Assembly: GCA_040766135.1 (NCBI GenBank)
Contig: JAXGRA010000004.1
Coordinates: 128,221 to 192,220, forward strand
Reading direction: 5' to 3'
Source: JAGVSV01 sp040766135
GTDB taxonomy: Bacteria > Bacillota > Clostridia > Christensenellales > Aristaeellaceae
Length of the DNA stretch: 64,000 bases
How positions within the stretch are numbered: position 1 is the first letter of the stretch; each line of letters opens with the position of its first letter. Both the position numbers and the translations under genes were made by a program. This document shows, one piece after another, positions 17,089 through 25,080 of the stretch. The notes under the pieces were generated by a model. The model ran no database searches. It saw nothing but the letters and a program-made list of their open reading frames with translations, and was not told where the DNA came from.

Positions 17089-18519
17089 ATGAAATCAACC
17101 AAGTGGATGAAGCTGGCATTGCTGGCAGGGATGTTAGCCCTGATTATTCTGCTGGCAGGCTGCAACCCCAAGCCGGATAATTCCGGCCAAACCGGTAACA
17201 CAGGGGTAGGCACCATTGGGGATGATTTGTTCCCAACGTTCAGTGTTGGCCCGTCAGGCACGGCAACACCTACCGCCGTCATTGTAACCCCTGAGATTGT
17301 GCCGCCCAGCAGCGAGTCCCCGCCCATTAGCACCAATGCAGGGTGGGCAGATATTACGCTGCCAACCGGTGATTATCCCACGCCCACCTATGCGCCTGCC
17401 ACATCGGTGCCCCCCATGCAGACCCCACAACCCACTGCAACGCCTGCGCCCACATCCTCTGCGCTGCGCCTGGGCAGCAAGGGTGACCGCGTGCGCAGCG
17501 TACAATCGCGTTTGAAAGCACTGGGTTATCTGAAAGGCTCTGTGGATGGCGACTTTGGTAAGGCCACTGAAACCGCGCTCAAGGCGTTCCAGAAACGCAA
17601 CAAGCTGACTGCCGATGGCATCGTGGGCCAAGCCACCATCGCCAAGCTTAATTCCCCCAACGCTATCAAAGCGCAGCCTACCGCTTCCCCCACGCCGCGT
17701 CCTACGGCCACGCCGCGTATCAATGCCAACACATACTTGCGCTTGGGTTCTTCGGGCAGCGATGTACGCAAAATGCAGTCCCGCCTGATTGAGTTAGGCT
17801 ATTTAGAGGGCAAGGCCACAGGCTACTTCAACGAAGCCACCGAGGCTGCCGTCATCGCGTTCCAAAAGCGCAATGTATCCTACTCCGATGGTGTAGCCGG
17901 CCCCATGACCCTGGAAGCGCTGTACAGCAGCAAGGCCAAACGCACCTCCTCGTTTGCAGGTGTCGTAGGCACCTCGCTTAAGCGCGGTATGACGGATTCT
18001 GCAGCTGTGCGCTCCATGCAGCAAAAGCTAAAGAGCTTAGGCTATTATACCGGCGGTATTGACGGCGATTTCGGCGCCTCCACGGAGCTGGCCGTGCGTG
18101 CCTTCCAGCAGCAGCATCGCATCAAGGTGGACGGCATTGCCGGTGAGGGCACCCTGAACTTGCTGTTTAGCAAGGATGCTAAACGTGCTGGCGCACAGAC
18201 CCCGGCACCTACCCTGCGCCCGCCGGTTACCATGGCGCCCCAGTTCACGCCTATTACAAATTATGTCATTGTCACACCTGATCCCAATGGCGGCTATGTC
18301 ACGCTGCGTCCGGGGGATGCCGGCGCGCTGGTTCGCAACCTGCAGCAAAGCCTTAAATCTCAAGGCTATCTGGATGATGAGGCCGATGGCAAGTACGGCT
18401 TGGCTACTTTTGAAGCGGTCAAGCGCTTCCAGGCCAAGCACGGGCTGTCGCAGGACGGCATTGCAGGCCCTGCCACACAACGTATACTGTACGAAGGCAA
18501 CTTCCCCAAAGGAGCCTAA
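17089..18519 (+). CDS. lipoprotein with four peptidoglycan-binding (PG_binding_1) repeats
   Basis: Predicted cell-surface lipoprotein of about 476 residues. The signal peptide ends in the lipobox LLAGC (cysteine near residue 24). A low-complexity Pro/Thr/Ala spacer follows, then four peptidoglycan-binding domain type 1 repeats of about 65 residues, each with an RxxQxxLKxLGYxxG core and a DGxxGxxT end (for example LGSKGDRVRSVQSRLKALGY and DGIVGQATIAKL). The spacers between repeats are again Pro/Thr rich. No hydrolase, amidase or other catalytic domain is visible, so it may act as a wall-binding anchor or scaffold. The start at 17089 is chosen because GGAAGGG precedes it; the upstream ATG at 17068 lacks a site. 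Confidence 0.9.
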   Translation: MKSTKWMKLALLAGMLALIILLAGCNPKPDNSGQTGNTGVGTIGDDLFPTFSVGPSGTATPTAVIVTPEIVPPSSESPPISTNAGWADITLPTGDYPTPTYAPATSVPPMQTPQPTATPAPTSSALRLGSKGDRVRSVQSRLKALGYLKGSVDGDFGKATETALKAFQKRNKLTADGIVGQATIAKLNSPNAIKAQPTASPTPRPTATPRINANTYLRLGSSGSDVRKMQSRLIELGYLEGKATGYFNEATEAAVIAFQKRNVSYSDGVAGPMTLEALYSSKAKRTSSFAGVVGTSLKRGMTDSAAVRSMQQKLKSLGYYTGGIDGDFGASTELAVRAFQQQHRIKVDGIAGEGTLNLLFSKDAKRAGAQTPAPTLRPPVTMAPQFTPITNYVIVTPDPNGGYVTLRPGDAGALVRNLQQSLKSQGYLDDEADGKYGLATFEAVKRFQAKHGLSQDGIAGPATQRILYEGNFPKGA

Positions 18520-18528
18520 CCACACATT

Positions 18529-18569
18529 AAAAAATCACCTCTGCACTCTGCGGGCAGGGGTGATTTTTT
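18529..18569. terminator. bidirectional intrinsic terminator
   Basis: Inverted repeat with AAAAAATCACC on one side (18529-18539) and GGTGATTTTTT (18559-18569) on the other, plus inner CTGC/GCAG pairing. It carries a T-tract on both strands, ending the lipoprotein gene on plus and ftsY on minus. Confidence 0.9.
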
Positions 18570-18582
18570 GTGGCCATGGAAT

Positions 18583-19482
18583 TTAAAACAGCGCGTCCAC
18601 AAACTCCCGGGCATCAAAGGCCTGCAGGTCATCAATGCCTTCGCCCACGCCAATGTACCATACGGGCAGGCCCAATTCGCTCTGGATGGCCAGCGCGATG
18701 CCGCCTTTGGCCGTACCGTCCAGCTTGGTCAGGATAATGCCGTTGATCTCTGCAGCTTCCTTGAACATTTTAGCCTGCGCCAGACCGTTCTGGCCGGTGG
18801 TGGCATCGATAATCAGCATGCTGCGCACGGTGGCCTGCGGATACTCCCGGTCAATGACACGGCGCATTTTATGCAGCTCGTCCATCAGGTTTTTCTTGTT
18901 GTGCAGCCGGCCAGCGGTATCCACAATAAGCAGATCTGTGTTGCGCGCCTTGGCGGATTGCACTGCGTCAAACACCACCGCAGCAGGGTCCGCGCCCATC
19001 CCCTGGGTGATGACAGGCACATTAGCACGCTGGGCCCACACGGCCAGTTGCTCATCCGCTGCTGCACGGAAGGTATCGGCAGCAGCCAACACCACGCTGC
19101 GGCCAATCTCCTTAAAGCGCAGGGCCAGCTTGCCCACGGTGGTGGTTTTGCCCACACCGTTGACCCCCACAACCAGCATGACCATGGGCCAATGCAGCGC
19201 CGGGCGGCCGATGTTCATTTTGTCGTACAGCACCTGTTTAAAAACATCGCGCGCCTTGTTGGCATCGCGTACCTTGTCGCGTGTTATGCGCGCGCGCAGT
19301 TCATCAATGATTTCCTCGGTGGCGCGGATGCCCACATCAGCAAGGATAAGAATATCGGTGAGCTCCTCGTAAAAATCCTCATTGACCTCCGGTACAGAGG
19401 TCACCAGATCATTGACCTTTTCGGTGAAATTGCCGCGCGTTTTGCTCAGGCCTTCCACTAGGCGTTTAAAAAAACCGGCCAT
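18583..19482 (-). CDS. ftsY: signal recognition particle receptor FtsY
   Basis: SRP GTPase that docks the SRP-ribosome complex at the membrane. It has 299 residues, the compact form without the acidic A domain. An N-domain helical bundle is followed by the G domain: P-loop GVNGVGKT at 106-113, DTAGR near 187 and TKLDGTAKGG near 253. The C-terminus has the GVGEGIDDLQAFD of SRP GTPases. It is the last gene of plsX-acpP-rnc-smc-ftsY, 16 bases after smc. Its RNA partner is encoded at 33.3 kb. Confidence 0.98.
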   Translation of the reverse strand: MAGFFKRLVEGLSKTRGNFTEKVNDLVTSVPEVNEDFYEELTDILILADVGIRATEEIIDELRARITRDKVRDANKARDVFKQVLYDKMNIGRPALHWPMVMLVVGVNGVGKTTTVGKLALRFKEIGRSVVLAAADTFRAAADEQLAVWAQRANVPVITQGMGADPAAVVFDAVQSAKARNTDLLIVDTAGRLHNKKNLMDELHKMRRVIDREYPQATVRSMLIIDATTGQNGLAQAKMFKEAAEINGIILTKLDGTAKGGIALAIQSELGLPVWYIGVGEGIDDLQAFDAREFVDALF

Positions 19483-19498
19483 AAAACGTCCTTTCCCG

Positions 19499-22400
19499 CT
19501 ATACAGCGTAGTCCTGCAGGTTGACGGAGATCATGGAGGATATGCCCTTTTCCTCCATCGATACGCCGTACAGCGCATCGCACTGCTCCATCGTGCCCTT
19601 GCGGTGTGTGATAACAATAAACTGTGTGGTTTGGGAATATTCACGCAGATAATCGGCAAAACATCCGATGTTCGCATCGTCCAATGCCGCCTCAATCTCA
19701 TCCAGCACGCAAAAAGGCGTGGGCTTTAGCTTAAGCATGGCAAACAGGATGGCAATGGCCGTCAGCGCACGCTCCCCACCGGACAAGAGGCTGAGCAACT
19801 GCAGCTTCTTGCCGGGCGGCTGGGCCGCGATCTCAATGTCGCAGTCCAGCGGACGGCTGGGGTCTGCCAGCCGCAGCTCTGCATGCCCGCCGCCGAACAG
19901 GCGTTCAAAGGTTTCGCTAAAGTAGGTGTTGAGCTTGTCAAACTCCGCAGTAAACTGCCGGGCCATATCCTGCAGCAGCTGGTCAATCAGCTGCATCAGA
20001 TCATTTTCAGCCTTGATGGTGTCATCACGCTGGATGGTCATTTCCTGATGACGGGCCAGCACCTCGTCATACTCGGTGACAGCATCCAGATTGATAGAGC
20101 CCAGTTCACGGATGGTTTCCTTCAACTGCGCCGCCTGTTTTTCGGCCGCCCCTACCTCAAACCGTCCTTCCGCACGCAATTCATTGGCACCTTCATAGGT
20201 GAGTTCATAGGAGGCAAAGAGACGCTCACTCAACGCCGTGGCCTCGCCATCCAGCCGGGCCAGCAGCAATTCATTGCGGTGCAGCTTGTCGCGGTTTTGT
20301 TCGCGCGCGACATGCAGTTGATCCAACGCCAGCGCGCAATCACGCTGCGCGGCAGCTTTTTCGCGGCGTTTGGCTTCCAGATCATTTACCCGGCGCGTCG
20401 CGGCGTCCGTTTGCTGGGTTAGTGCATCCAGCTGTGTTTGTTTGTCCGCTATGTCCTGCATCAGCTGCTCACGCTGCTGGCGGGCACTATCGCTTTGCAC
20501 GCTGCTGCGTGCGGCCATCTGTTCAAGGGCGTTAATTTCGCGGGTCAAGCGTTCGCGGTCACGCACCAGCAAATCCCAACGATGCTCCTGCTGCGCCAAA
20601 TCAGCTGCACGTTGTGTGGCCACCGCTCGCAAATCATCTGCATGTCTGCGCGCTTCGGCCAGTGCCTGTTGCAACTGCTCAGTCAGGGCGTCCATGCTTT
20701 CACGGTCCATAGTGGCACCACGCGATTCGTCGCTGACCTGCTGCAAGTCCTGCGAAACATCCGATACAGCCTGCCTGAGCTGCTCCAGCGCATCCTCGGC
20801 CTGCTCCAGACGGGCTGTACAGGCCTCCAGCGCTTCGCGCGCTTTGTTGCGCCGCTCGGTATCGCGGGCAACGGCGATACGTTCGTCCTGTACCTGCGCC
20901 TGCTGCTCCGCCCAAGCGCGAGCGTTCTGCTCCATCTCCTGTTCCAGCGCGTGCTGCGAATCCTTTAGTTTACCCAACTCATCACGGGCCTCAGCGATGG
21001 CCTGCCTGCGCTCCACCAGTTCACGCTCCCGGCCCAACAGGCTAACCGTGCGGCTTTGTGCGGTACCGCCGGTCATCGCGCCGCCCGCGCGCAGCAAGTC
21101 GCCCTCCAAGGTAACTACGCTGATGTTTTGCCGCCCGGCGCGCGATATTTGAATCGCATTGTCCAAGTTGTCCGCAATCAGGATACGGCCCAAGATACTG
21201 CGCATCACGCCCTCAAAGCGGCTGTCATAAGAAATCAGTTCACACGCCACGCCCAGGCATCCGCGTAAAGACAGCAGACGCTCTTCCTCACGCGACAGCG
21301 TACGCCCGCGCACGGCGCTGATGGGCAAAAAGGTGGTGCGCCCCAGGCGATTGGTGCGCAGATAGTCAATCATGCGCTTGGCTGCGTCCTCATCCTCTGT
21401 GACAATGTGCTGCAGCGTTCCACCCAGCGCCATATCAATGGCCGTTTCATAGCGTTCCGGCACCGATATCAGCCTTGCTACCACGCCATATACATCCGGG
21501 TCATCGCCTGCAAAGGCCAACGCACGCTTAACGGCCTGGTTGTAGCCCTCATACTCGCGCGCCATGTTATCCAGCATGGCCAGCTGATTTTCCATCACGC
21601 GCAGCTGCGTGCTGGCATCGGCCAGTTTGGTCTGCCCCTGCTCCATGCGCTGGCGCGCCTGTGTGGTCTGCTGCGCCAAGGCCTGCTCGACTGCAATCAT
21701 TTCGTCCAAGCCGCTGATGGTATGGGCCAGCACTTGTTCAGCCTCAGTGAGGGTATCGGCCAATCGCTCCTGTTCCTCACGGATTTGTGCCGCAGATGCA
21801 AGCAGCTGTTCCTGCTGTTGCTCCATCTGTACCAACATGGCTTGCTGGCGTGCCTGGCGGGATTTCACATCGCTCATGCGGTTGACGGCATCCAGAATTT
21901 TCTCACGATGGGCATTCAGCGCAGTTTCAGCTTCCTCGGCCAACAGCAGGGCCTCGGCCAGCGCAGCATCGGCCTGCTGACTGACCTCCCGCGCTTCCGC
22001 TACTTGTGCATCCACCTTTTGCGTATCCTGATTGCCAGCTTCCAGCGCATGTTTCATATCGCCCAGGCGCTGCTGTGTATCCTGCTGGGCTTCGTGGCTG
22101 CGCGCTAGGTCCTGATCCATGGCATCGGCCTGCGCCTGAGCACGGGTTATATCGTTCTGCGCTTCGTGCAGGCGCTCGCGCAAGGTATCCTGCGCTGCAC
22201 GGGCGGCGCTGACATCCTCGTCGGCCAGGGAAAGTTCCGCCTCCAAGCTGTCGCGCTGGCGCAGGCTGGCTTGCACCTCTTCTTCCTGCTGCGCCAAGAC
22301 GCGCGACAGTTCCTCCGTTTGCCGCTGAAGCGTCTGGGAGCGTGTTTTCAGGTTGTCATAGCGCACCAGGAAGATATTGATTTCAAGGTCTTTGAGTTCG

Positions 22401-23059
22401 CCGGCCAGCACAATATAGCGCTGTGCTTTTTCGGATTGCTCAGCCAGCGGGGCTAAGCGTGCGGTGACCTCCGACAAAATATCGTTGAGCCGGGTCAGGT
22501 TTTCACGCGTGCGGGCCAGCTTGCGCTCAGCCTCATCCTTGCGCGCGCGGTAGGTGACAATACCCGCCGCTTCCTCAAACACCATGCGGCGATCATCGCC
22601 GTTGTTGGACAAGATATCATCAATACGCCCCTGCCCAATCAAGGAATATCCGTCGCGGCCAATGCCGGTATCGCGAAACAGCTCAACAATATCCCGCAAG
22701 CGGCAGCTGGCTTTGTTGAGGAAATATTCGCCCTCCCCGTTGCGGTATACGCGGCGTGTAACCGAAACTTCCGCATAGGGAGAGTTGAGCGCCCTGTCCT
22801 GATTATCAAACGTCAGGGACACCTCGCAATAGTTCATGGCTTTCCGCGTCTGCGTGCCGCCAAAGATGACGTCCTCCATGCGCGCGCCGCGCAGCATTTT
22901 GGCGCTTTGTTCCCCCAACACCCAGCGCACGGCATCGGCAATATTGCTTTTACCCGAACCGTTGGGGCCCACAATGCCGGTGATGCCCTCATTGAAGCGA
23001 ATCTCCGTGCGGTGCGGGAAGGATTTGAAGCCATACAGCTCCACACTGTTAAGCTTCAT
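19499..23059 (-). CDS. smc: chromosome segregation protein SMC
   Basis: ATPase of the bacterial condensin, which loads at parS-ParB sites and organises the chromosome. It has 1186 residues. The Walker A GPNGSGKSNI is about residues 32-41, followed by two long coiled coils rich in Gln, Glu and Ala. The hinge is about 510-680 (DVYGVVARLISVPERYETAID, GGAMTGG), and the ABC signature LLSGGERALTAIA is followed by Walker B FCVLDEIEAALDD near the C-terminus. Its ATG lies inside the last 11 bases of rnc. Two parS sites occur in this same window. Confidence 0.98.
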   Translation of the reverse strand: MKLNSVELYGFKSFPHRTEIRFNEGITGIVGPNGSGKSNIADAVRWVLGEQSAKMLRGARMEDVIFGGTQTRKAMNYCEVSLTFDNQDRALNSPYAEVSVTRRVYRNGEGEYFLNKASCRLRDIVELFRDTGIGRDGYSLIGQGRIDDILSNNGDDRRMVFEEAAGIVTYRARKDEAERKLARTRENLTRLNDILSEVTARLAPLAEQSEKAQRYIVLAGELKDLEINIFLVRYDNLKTRSQTLQRQTEELSRVLAQQEEEVQASLRQRDSLEAELSLADEDVSAARAAQDTLRERLHEAQNDITRAQAQADAMDQDLARSHEAQQDTQQRLGDMKHALEAGNQDTQKVDAQVAEAREVSQQADAALAEALLLAEEAETALNAHREKILDAVNRMSDVKSRQARQQAMLVQMEQQQEQLLASAAQIREEQERLADTLTEAEQVLAHTISGLDEMIAVEQALAQQTTQARQRMEQGQTKLADASTQLRVMENQLAMLDNMAREYEGYNQAVKRALAFAGDDPDVYGVVARLISVPERYETAIDMALGGTLQHIVTEDEDAAKRMIDYLRTNRLGRTTFLPISAVRGRTLSREEERLLSLRGCLGVACELISYDSRFEGVMRSILGRILIADNLDNAIQISRAGRQNISVVTLEGDLLRAGGAMTGGTAQSRTVSLLGRERELVERRQAIAEARDELGKLKDSQHALEQEMEQNARAWAEQQAQVQDERIAVARDTERRNKAREALEACTARLEQAEDALEQLRQAVSDVSQDLQQVSDESRGATMDRESMDALTEQLQQALAEARRHADDLRAVATQRAADLAQQEHRWDLLVRDRERLTREINALEQMAARSSVQSDSARQQREQLMQDIADKQTQLDALTQQTDAATRRVNDLEAKRREKAAAQRDCALALDQLHVAREQNRDKLHRNELLLARLDGEATALSERLFASYELTYEGANELRAEGRFEVGAAEKQAAQLKETIRELGSINLDAVTEYDEVLARHQEMTIQRDDTIKAENDLMQLIDQLLQDMARQFTAEFDKLNTYFSETFERLFGGGHAELRLADPSRPLDCDIEIAAQPPGKKLQLLSLLSGGERALTAIAILFAMLKLKPTPFCVLDEIEAALDDANIGCFADYLREYSQTTQFIVITHRKGTMEQCDALYGVSMEEKGISSMISVNLQDYAV

Positions 23060-23759
23060 GCGTGCCCTCTCTTAGTTGCGCCAACGCATCGCGCGCAGCT
23101 TGCTGCTCCGCCGCTTTCTTGCTGCGGCCCTGGGCCTGTGCCAGCACCCGGTTGTCCACCAGCACCTGCACCTGAAAAACGCGCTCATGCGGGGGGCCGT
23201 CCTCGCCCACCACCTGATAGACAGGCACATCGCGCCCTTGTGCTTGCAGCCATTCCTGCAGGGCACTTTTATCATCCACCGGGCGCAGGGCGGTCAAATT
23301 AATGGGCAGCCACAAGCGCTCAAAAAAAATGCGTACAGCATCCAGTCCGCCGTCCAGCCAGATAGCAGCCAGCACCGCTTCCATCGCAGCAGAGATAATG
23401 CTGGGCCGTGTGCGGCCGCCGTTGCGGGCGCACTCGTCCGTCATGATGATATGATCGGCTAAGCTGATTTTACGGGCAGCGGCCACCAGCGCGGCTTCCT
23501 TGACCATCGCTGCGCGCAGGCGCGTCATATCGCCCTCCGGCAGCGCAGGTTTTAAAGCATACAAAGCATGGCTGGCACAAAACTCCAGCACCGCATCGCC
23601 CAAAAACTCAAGGCGTTGATTATGCTCCTTCCCCATGGAGGGGTGTGTCAGGGCTTGTGTCAGCAGCGCCGGATTACGAAAAGTATAGCCCATCGATTTC
23701 ATCAGCGTATCATTAAAAAGCTGCCGCCTGTTGTTGCGGCAGCCATTGTCTTCCAGCAA
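23049..23759 (-). CDS. rnc: ribonuclease III
   Basis: Double-strand-specific endonuclease that processes rRNA precursors and structured RNAs. The signature RLEFLGDAVLEF carries catalytic acidic residues, a second acidic site is in AMEAVLAAIWLDGG, and a double-stranded RNA-binding domain occupies the last ~75 residues. The start is uncertain. The frame is open from 23792, inside acpP. A TTG at 23759, one base after the acpP stop, gives 236 residues with a normal N-terminal length. ATGs at 23702 and 23693 would start just after a terminator hairpin and leave a short N-terminus. Substrates probably include the rRNA stems and the 23S intervening sequence in this window. Confidence 0.94.
   Translation of the reverse strand: MLEDNGCRNNRRQLFNDTLMKSMGYTFRNPALLTQALTHPSMGKEHNQRLEFLGDAVLEFCASHALYALKPALPEGDMTRLRAAMVKEAALVAAARKISLADHIIMTDECARNGGRTRPSIISAAMEAVLAAIWLDGGLDAVRIFFERLWLPINLTALRPVDDKSALQEWLQAQGRDVPVYQVVGEDGPPHERVFQVQVLVDNRVLAQAQGRSKKAAEQQAARDALAQLREGTHEA
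23715..23743 (-). terminator. intrinsic terminator/attenuator between acpP and rnc
   Basis: On the minus strand GCTGCCGC (23736-23743) and GCGGCAGC (23720-23727) form a perfect 8-bp stem with an 8-base loop, followed directly by five T (23715-23719). It starts 18 bases after the acpP stop and lies within the 5' end of the rnc reading frame. It would let acpP be made in excess over rnc, smc and ftsY. Confidence 0.8.
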
Positions 23760-23760
23760 C

Positions 23761-23991
23761 TTACTTTTGTTTTTCCTCAATATAGTCAACAACGTCGCCC
23801 ACTGTCTTGAGCGAGGTGATTGCGCTGTCCTCTACCTGCATGCCGTATTGATCCTCCAGGTCCATGATCAGCACCATAACATTGGCGCTGTCCGCCCCCA
23901 GATCCTCCACCAGCTTGGCATCGCGGGTGATCTTGCTGAGATCCACCTTGAGTTGATCTGCAATCATCTTGGCTACTGTTTCAAATACCAT
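23761..23991 (-). CDS. acpP: acyl carrier protein
   Basis: Carries growing acyl chains on a 4'-phosphopantetheine arm. It has 76 residues, the family size, and is acidic. The attachment serine is S35 in LGADSANVMVLIMDLED; the usual DSL is DSA here, a mild deviation. The ATG at 23991 with GGAAGGAG upstream is clearly preferred over the longer open frame. It is 13 bases after plsX and followed by an intrinsic terminator. Confidence 0.97.
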   Translation of the reverse strand: MVFETVAKMIADQLKVDLSKITRDAKLVEDLGADSANVMVLIMDLEDQYGMQVEDSAITSLKTVGDVVDYIEEKQK

Positions 23992-24004
23992 AATGTTCTC
24001 CTTC

Positions 24005-25012
24005 CTATGCGTTAATTTTTTCATCAATGATGCGGGCAACATTGCCCTGCACCATATGAACGGCCTGTCGGATGGCGCTTTCAAACGCCTTGGCATTGCT
24101 GCTGCCGTGGGCCTTGACCACGCTGCCTGCTACGCCCAGCAGCGGCGCGCCACCCACCTCGGAATAATCCATGTGTTTTTTCACCCGTGAAAAAGCAGGC
24201 TTGGCCAGCAGGGCTCCCATCTTGCTGCGGGTATCGGCCAATAACTCTTGCTTGATGATTTTCAGCAAGGTTTCAGACACACCCTCCATAAACTTCAGGA
24301 TGAGGTTGCCGTTAAAGCCATCGCATACCACCACATCGGCTCTATCTTGGGTGATATAGCGCGCCTCGATATTGCCCACAAAGTTAAAATCCGCCTGCTG
24401 CATCAGGGGGTAGGTATCTTTATACAGCGCGTTGCCCTTTTCGGGCTCCTCGCCAATGTTGACCAGGCCCACGCGCGGGTTTTTAACGCCCATCACGTGC
24501 TGCATGTAGATATCGCCCATGATGCCAAACTGCACCAGATAATCAGGCCTGCAATCCACATTGGCCCCACAGTCTATCAGCAGAAAGCTGCCTTTGCCAT
24601 TGGGCAAAAGCGGAGCCAATGCAGGACGCTCCACACCTTTGACACGGCCTAAGCGCAGCATGCCGCCCAGCAGCACTGCACCGGTGGAACCGGCCGACAC
24701 AAAGCCATCGGTTTCGCCGGAGCGCACCGACAGCATGCCTTCAACAATGGCCGAACGTTTTTTCTGCCGGATGGCAATGGCTGGGGCATCGTGGTTGGTG
24801 ATGACTTCGGGTGTATCGCGCAATTGAAGCCGCGCGGCCACGTCCCCTGCATCGGCTACCAGGCCTTCCAGCACACGGATATCCCCACCCAGCGTAAGCT
24901 TTAAATCAGGATCGGCACGCAACGCAGCAATGCTGCCCGCAACCTGGGCTGCCGGTGCATGGTCGCCGCCCGTAGCATCTACAAACAAATGAACCAACTT
25001 GCCACCTGCCAT
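24005..25012 (-). CDS. plsX: phosphate acyltransferase PlsX
   Basis: Makes acyl-phosphate from acyl-ACP for the PlsY step of phosphatidate synthesis. About 335 residues. The N-terminal FVDATGGDHAP is the family signature, with further blocks SAGSTGAVLLGG, NVGEEPEKGN-like NIGEEPEKGN and VCDGFNGNLILK. The ATG at 25012 lacks a ribosome site; TTG codons six and nine codons downstream, behind AGGTGG, are possible starts, and the ATG 12 codons upstream is inside the leader hairpin. It heads the plsX-acpP-rnc-smc-ftsY operon. fapR, often next to plsX, is absent. Confidence 0.96.
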   Translation of the reverse strand: MAGGKLVHLFVDATGGDHAPAAQVAGSIAALRADPDLKLTLGGDIRVLEGLVADAGDVAARLQLRDTPEVITNHDAPAIAIRQKKRSAIVEGMLSVRSGETDGFVSAGSTGAVLLGGMLRLGRVKGVERPALAPLLPNGKGSFLLIDCGANVDCRPDYLVQFGIMGDIYMQHVMGVKNPRVGLVNIGEEPEKGNALYKDTYPLMQQADFNFVGNIEARYITQDRADVVVCDGFNGNLILKFMEGVSETLLKIIKQELLADTRSKMGALLAKPAFSRVKKHMDYSEVGGAPLLGVAGSVVKAHGSSNAKAFESAIRQAVHMVQGNVARIIDEKINA

Positions 25013-25022
25013 GGAACAATAA

Positions 25023-25045
25023 TGCGATAGACAATGCCTATCGCA
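25023..25045 (-). promoter_or_regulatory. inverted repeat at the plsX transcription start
   Basis: Perfect 8-bp inverted repeat TGCGATAG/CTATCGCA (25023-25030, 25038-25045) with a 7-base spacer, just downstream of the predicted -10 box. It would form a hairpin at the extreme 5' end of the mRNA or serve as an operator. It does not resemble the known FapR site. Confidence 0.5.
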
Positions 25046-25048
25046 CAA

Positions 25049-25077
25049 ATAGTATCATAATCACCCTTTGTACACAA
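25049..25077 (-). promoter_or_regulatory. predicted promoter of plsX-acpP-rnc-smc-ftsY
   Basis: TTGTGT (25072-25077) and TACTAT (25049-25054) on the minus strand with a 17-base spacer, between the ftsK stop and plsX. Confidence 0.68.
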
Positions 25078-25080
25078 GCG

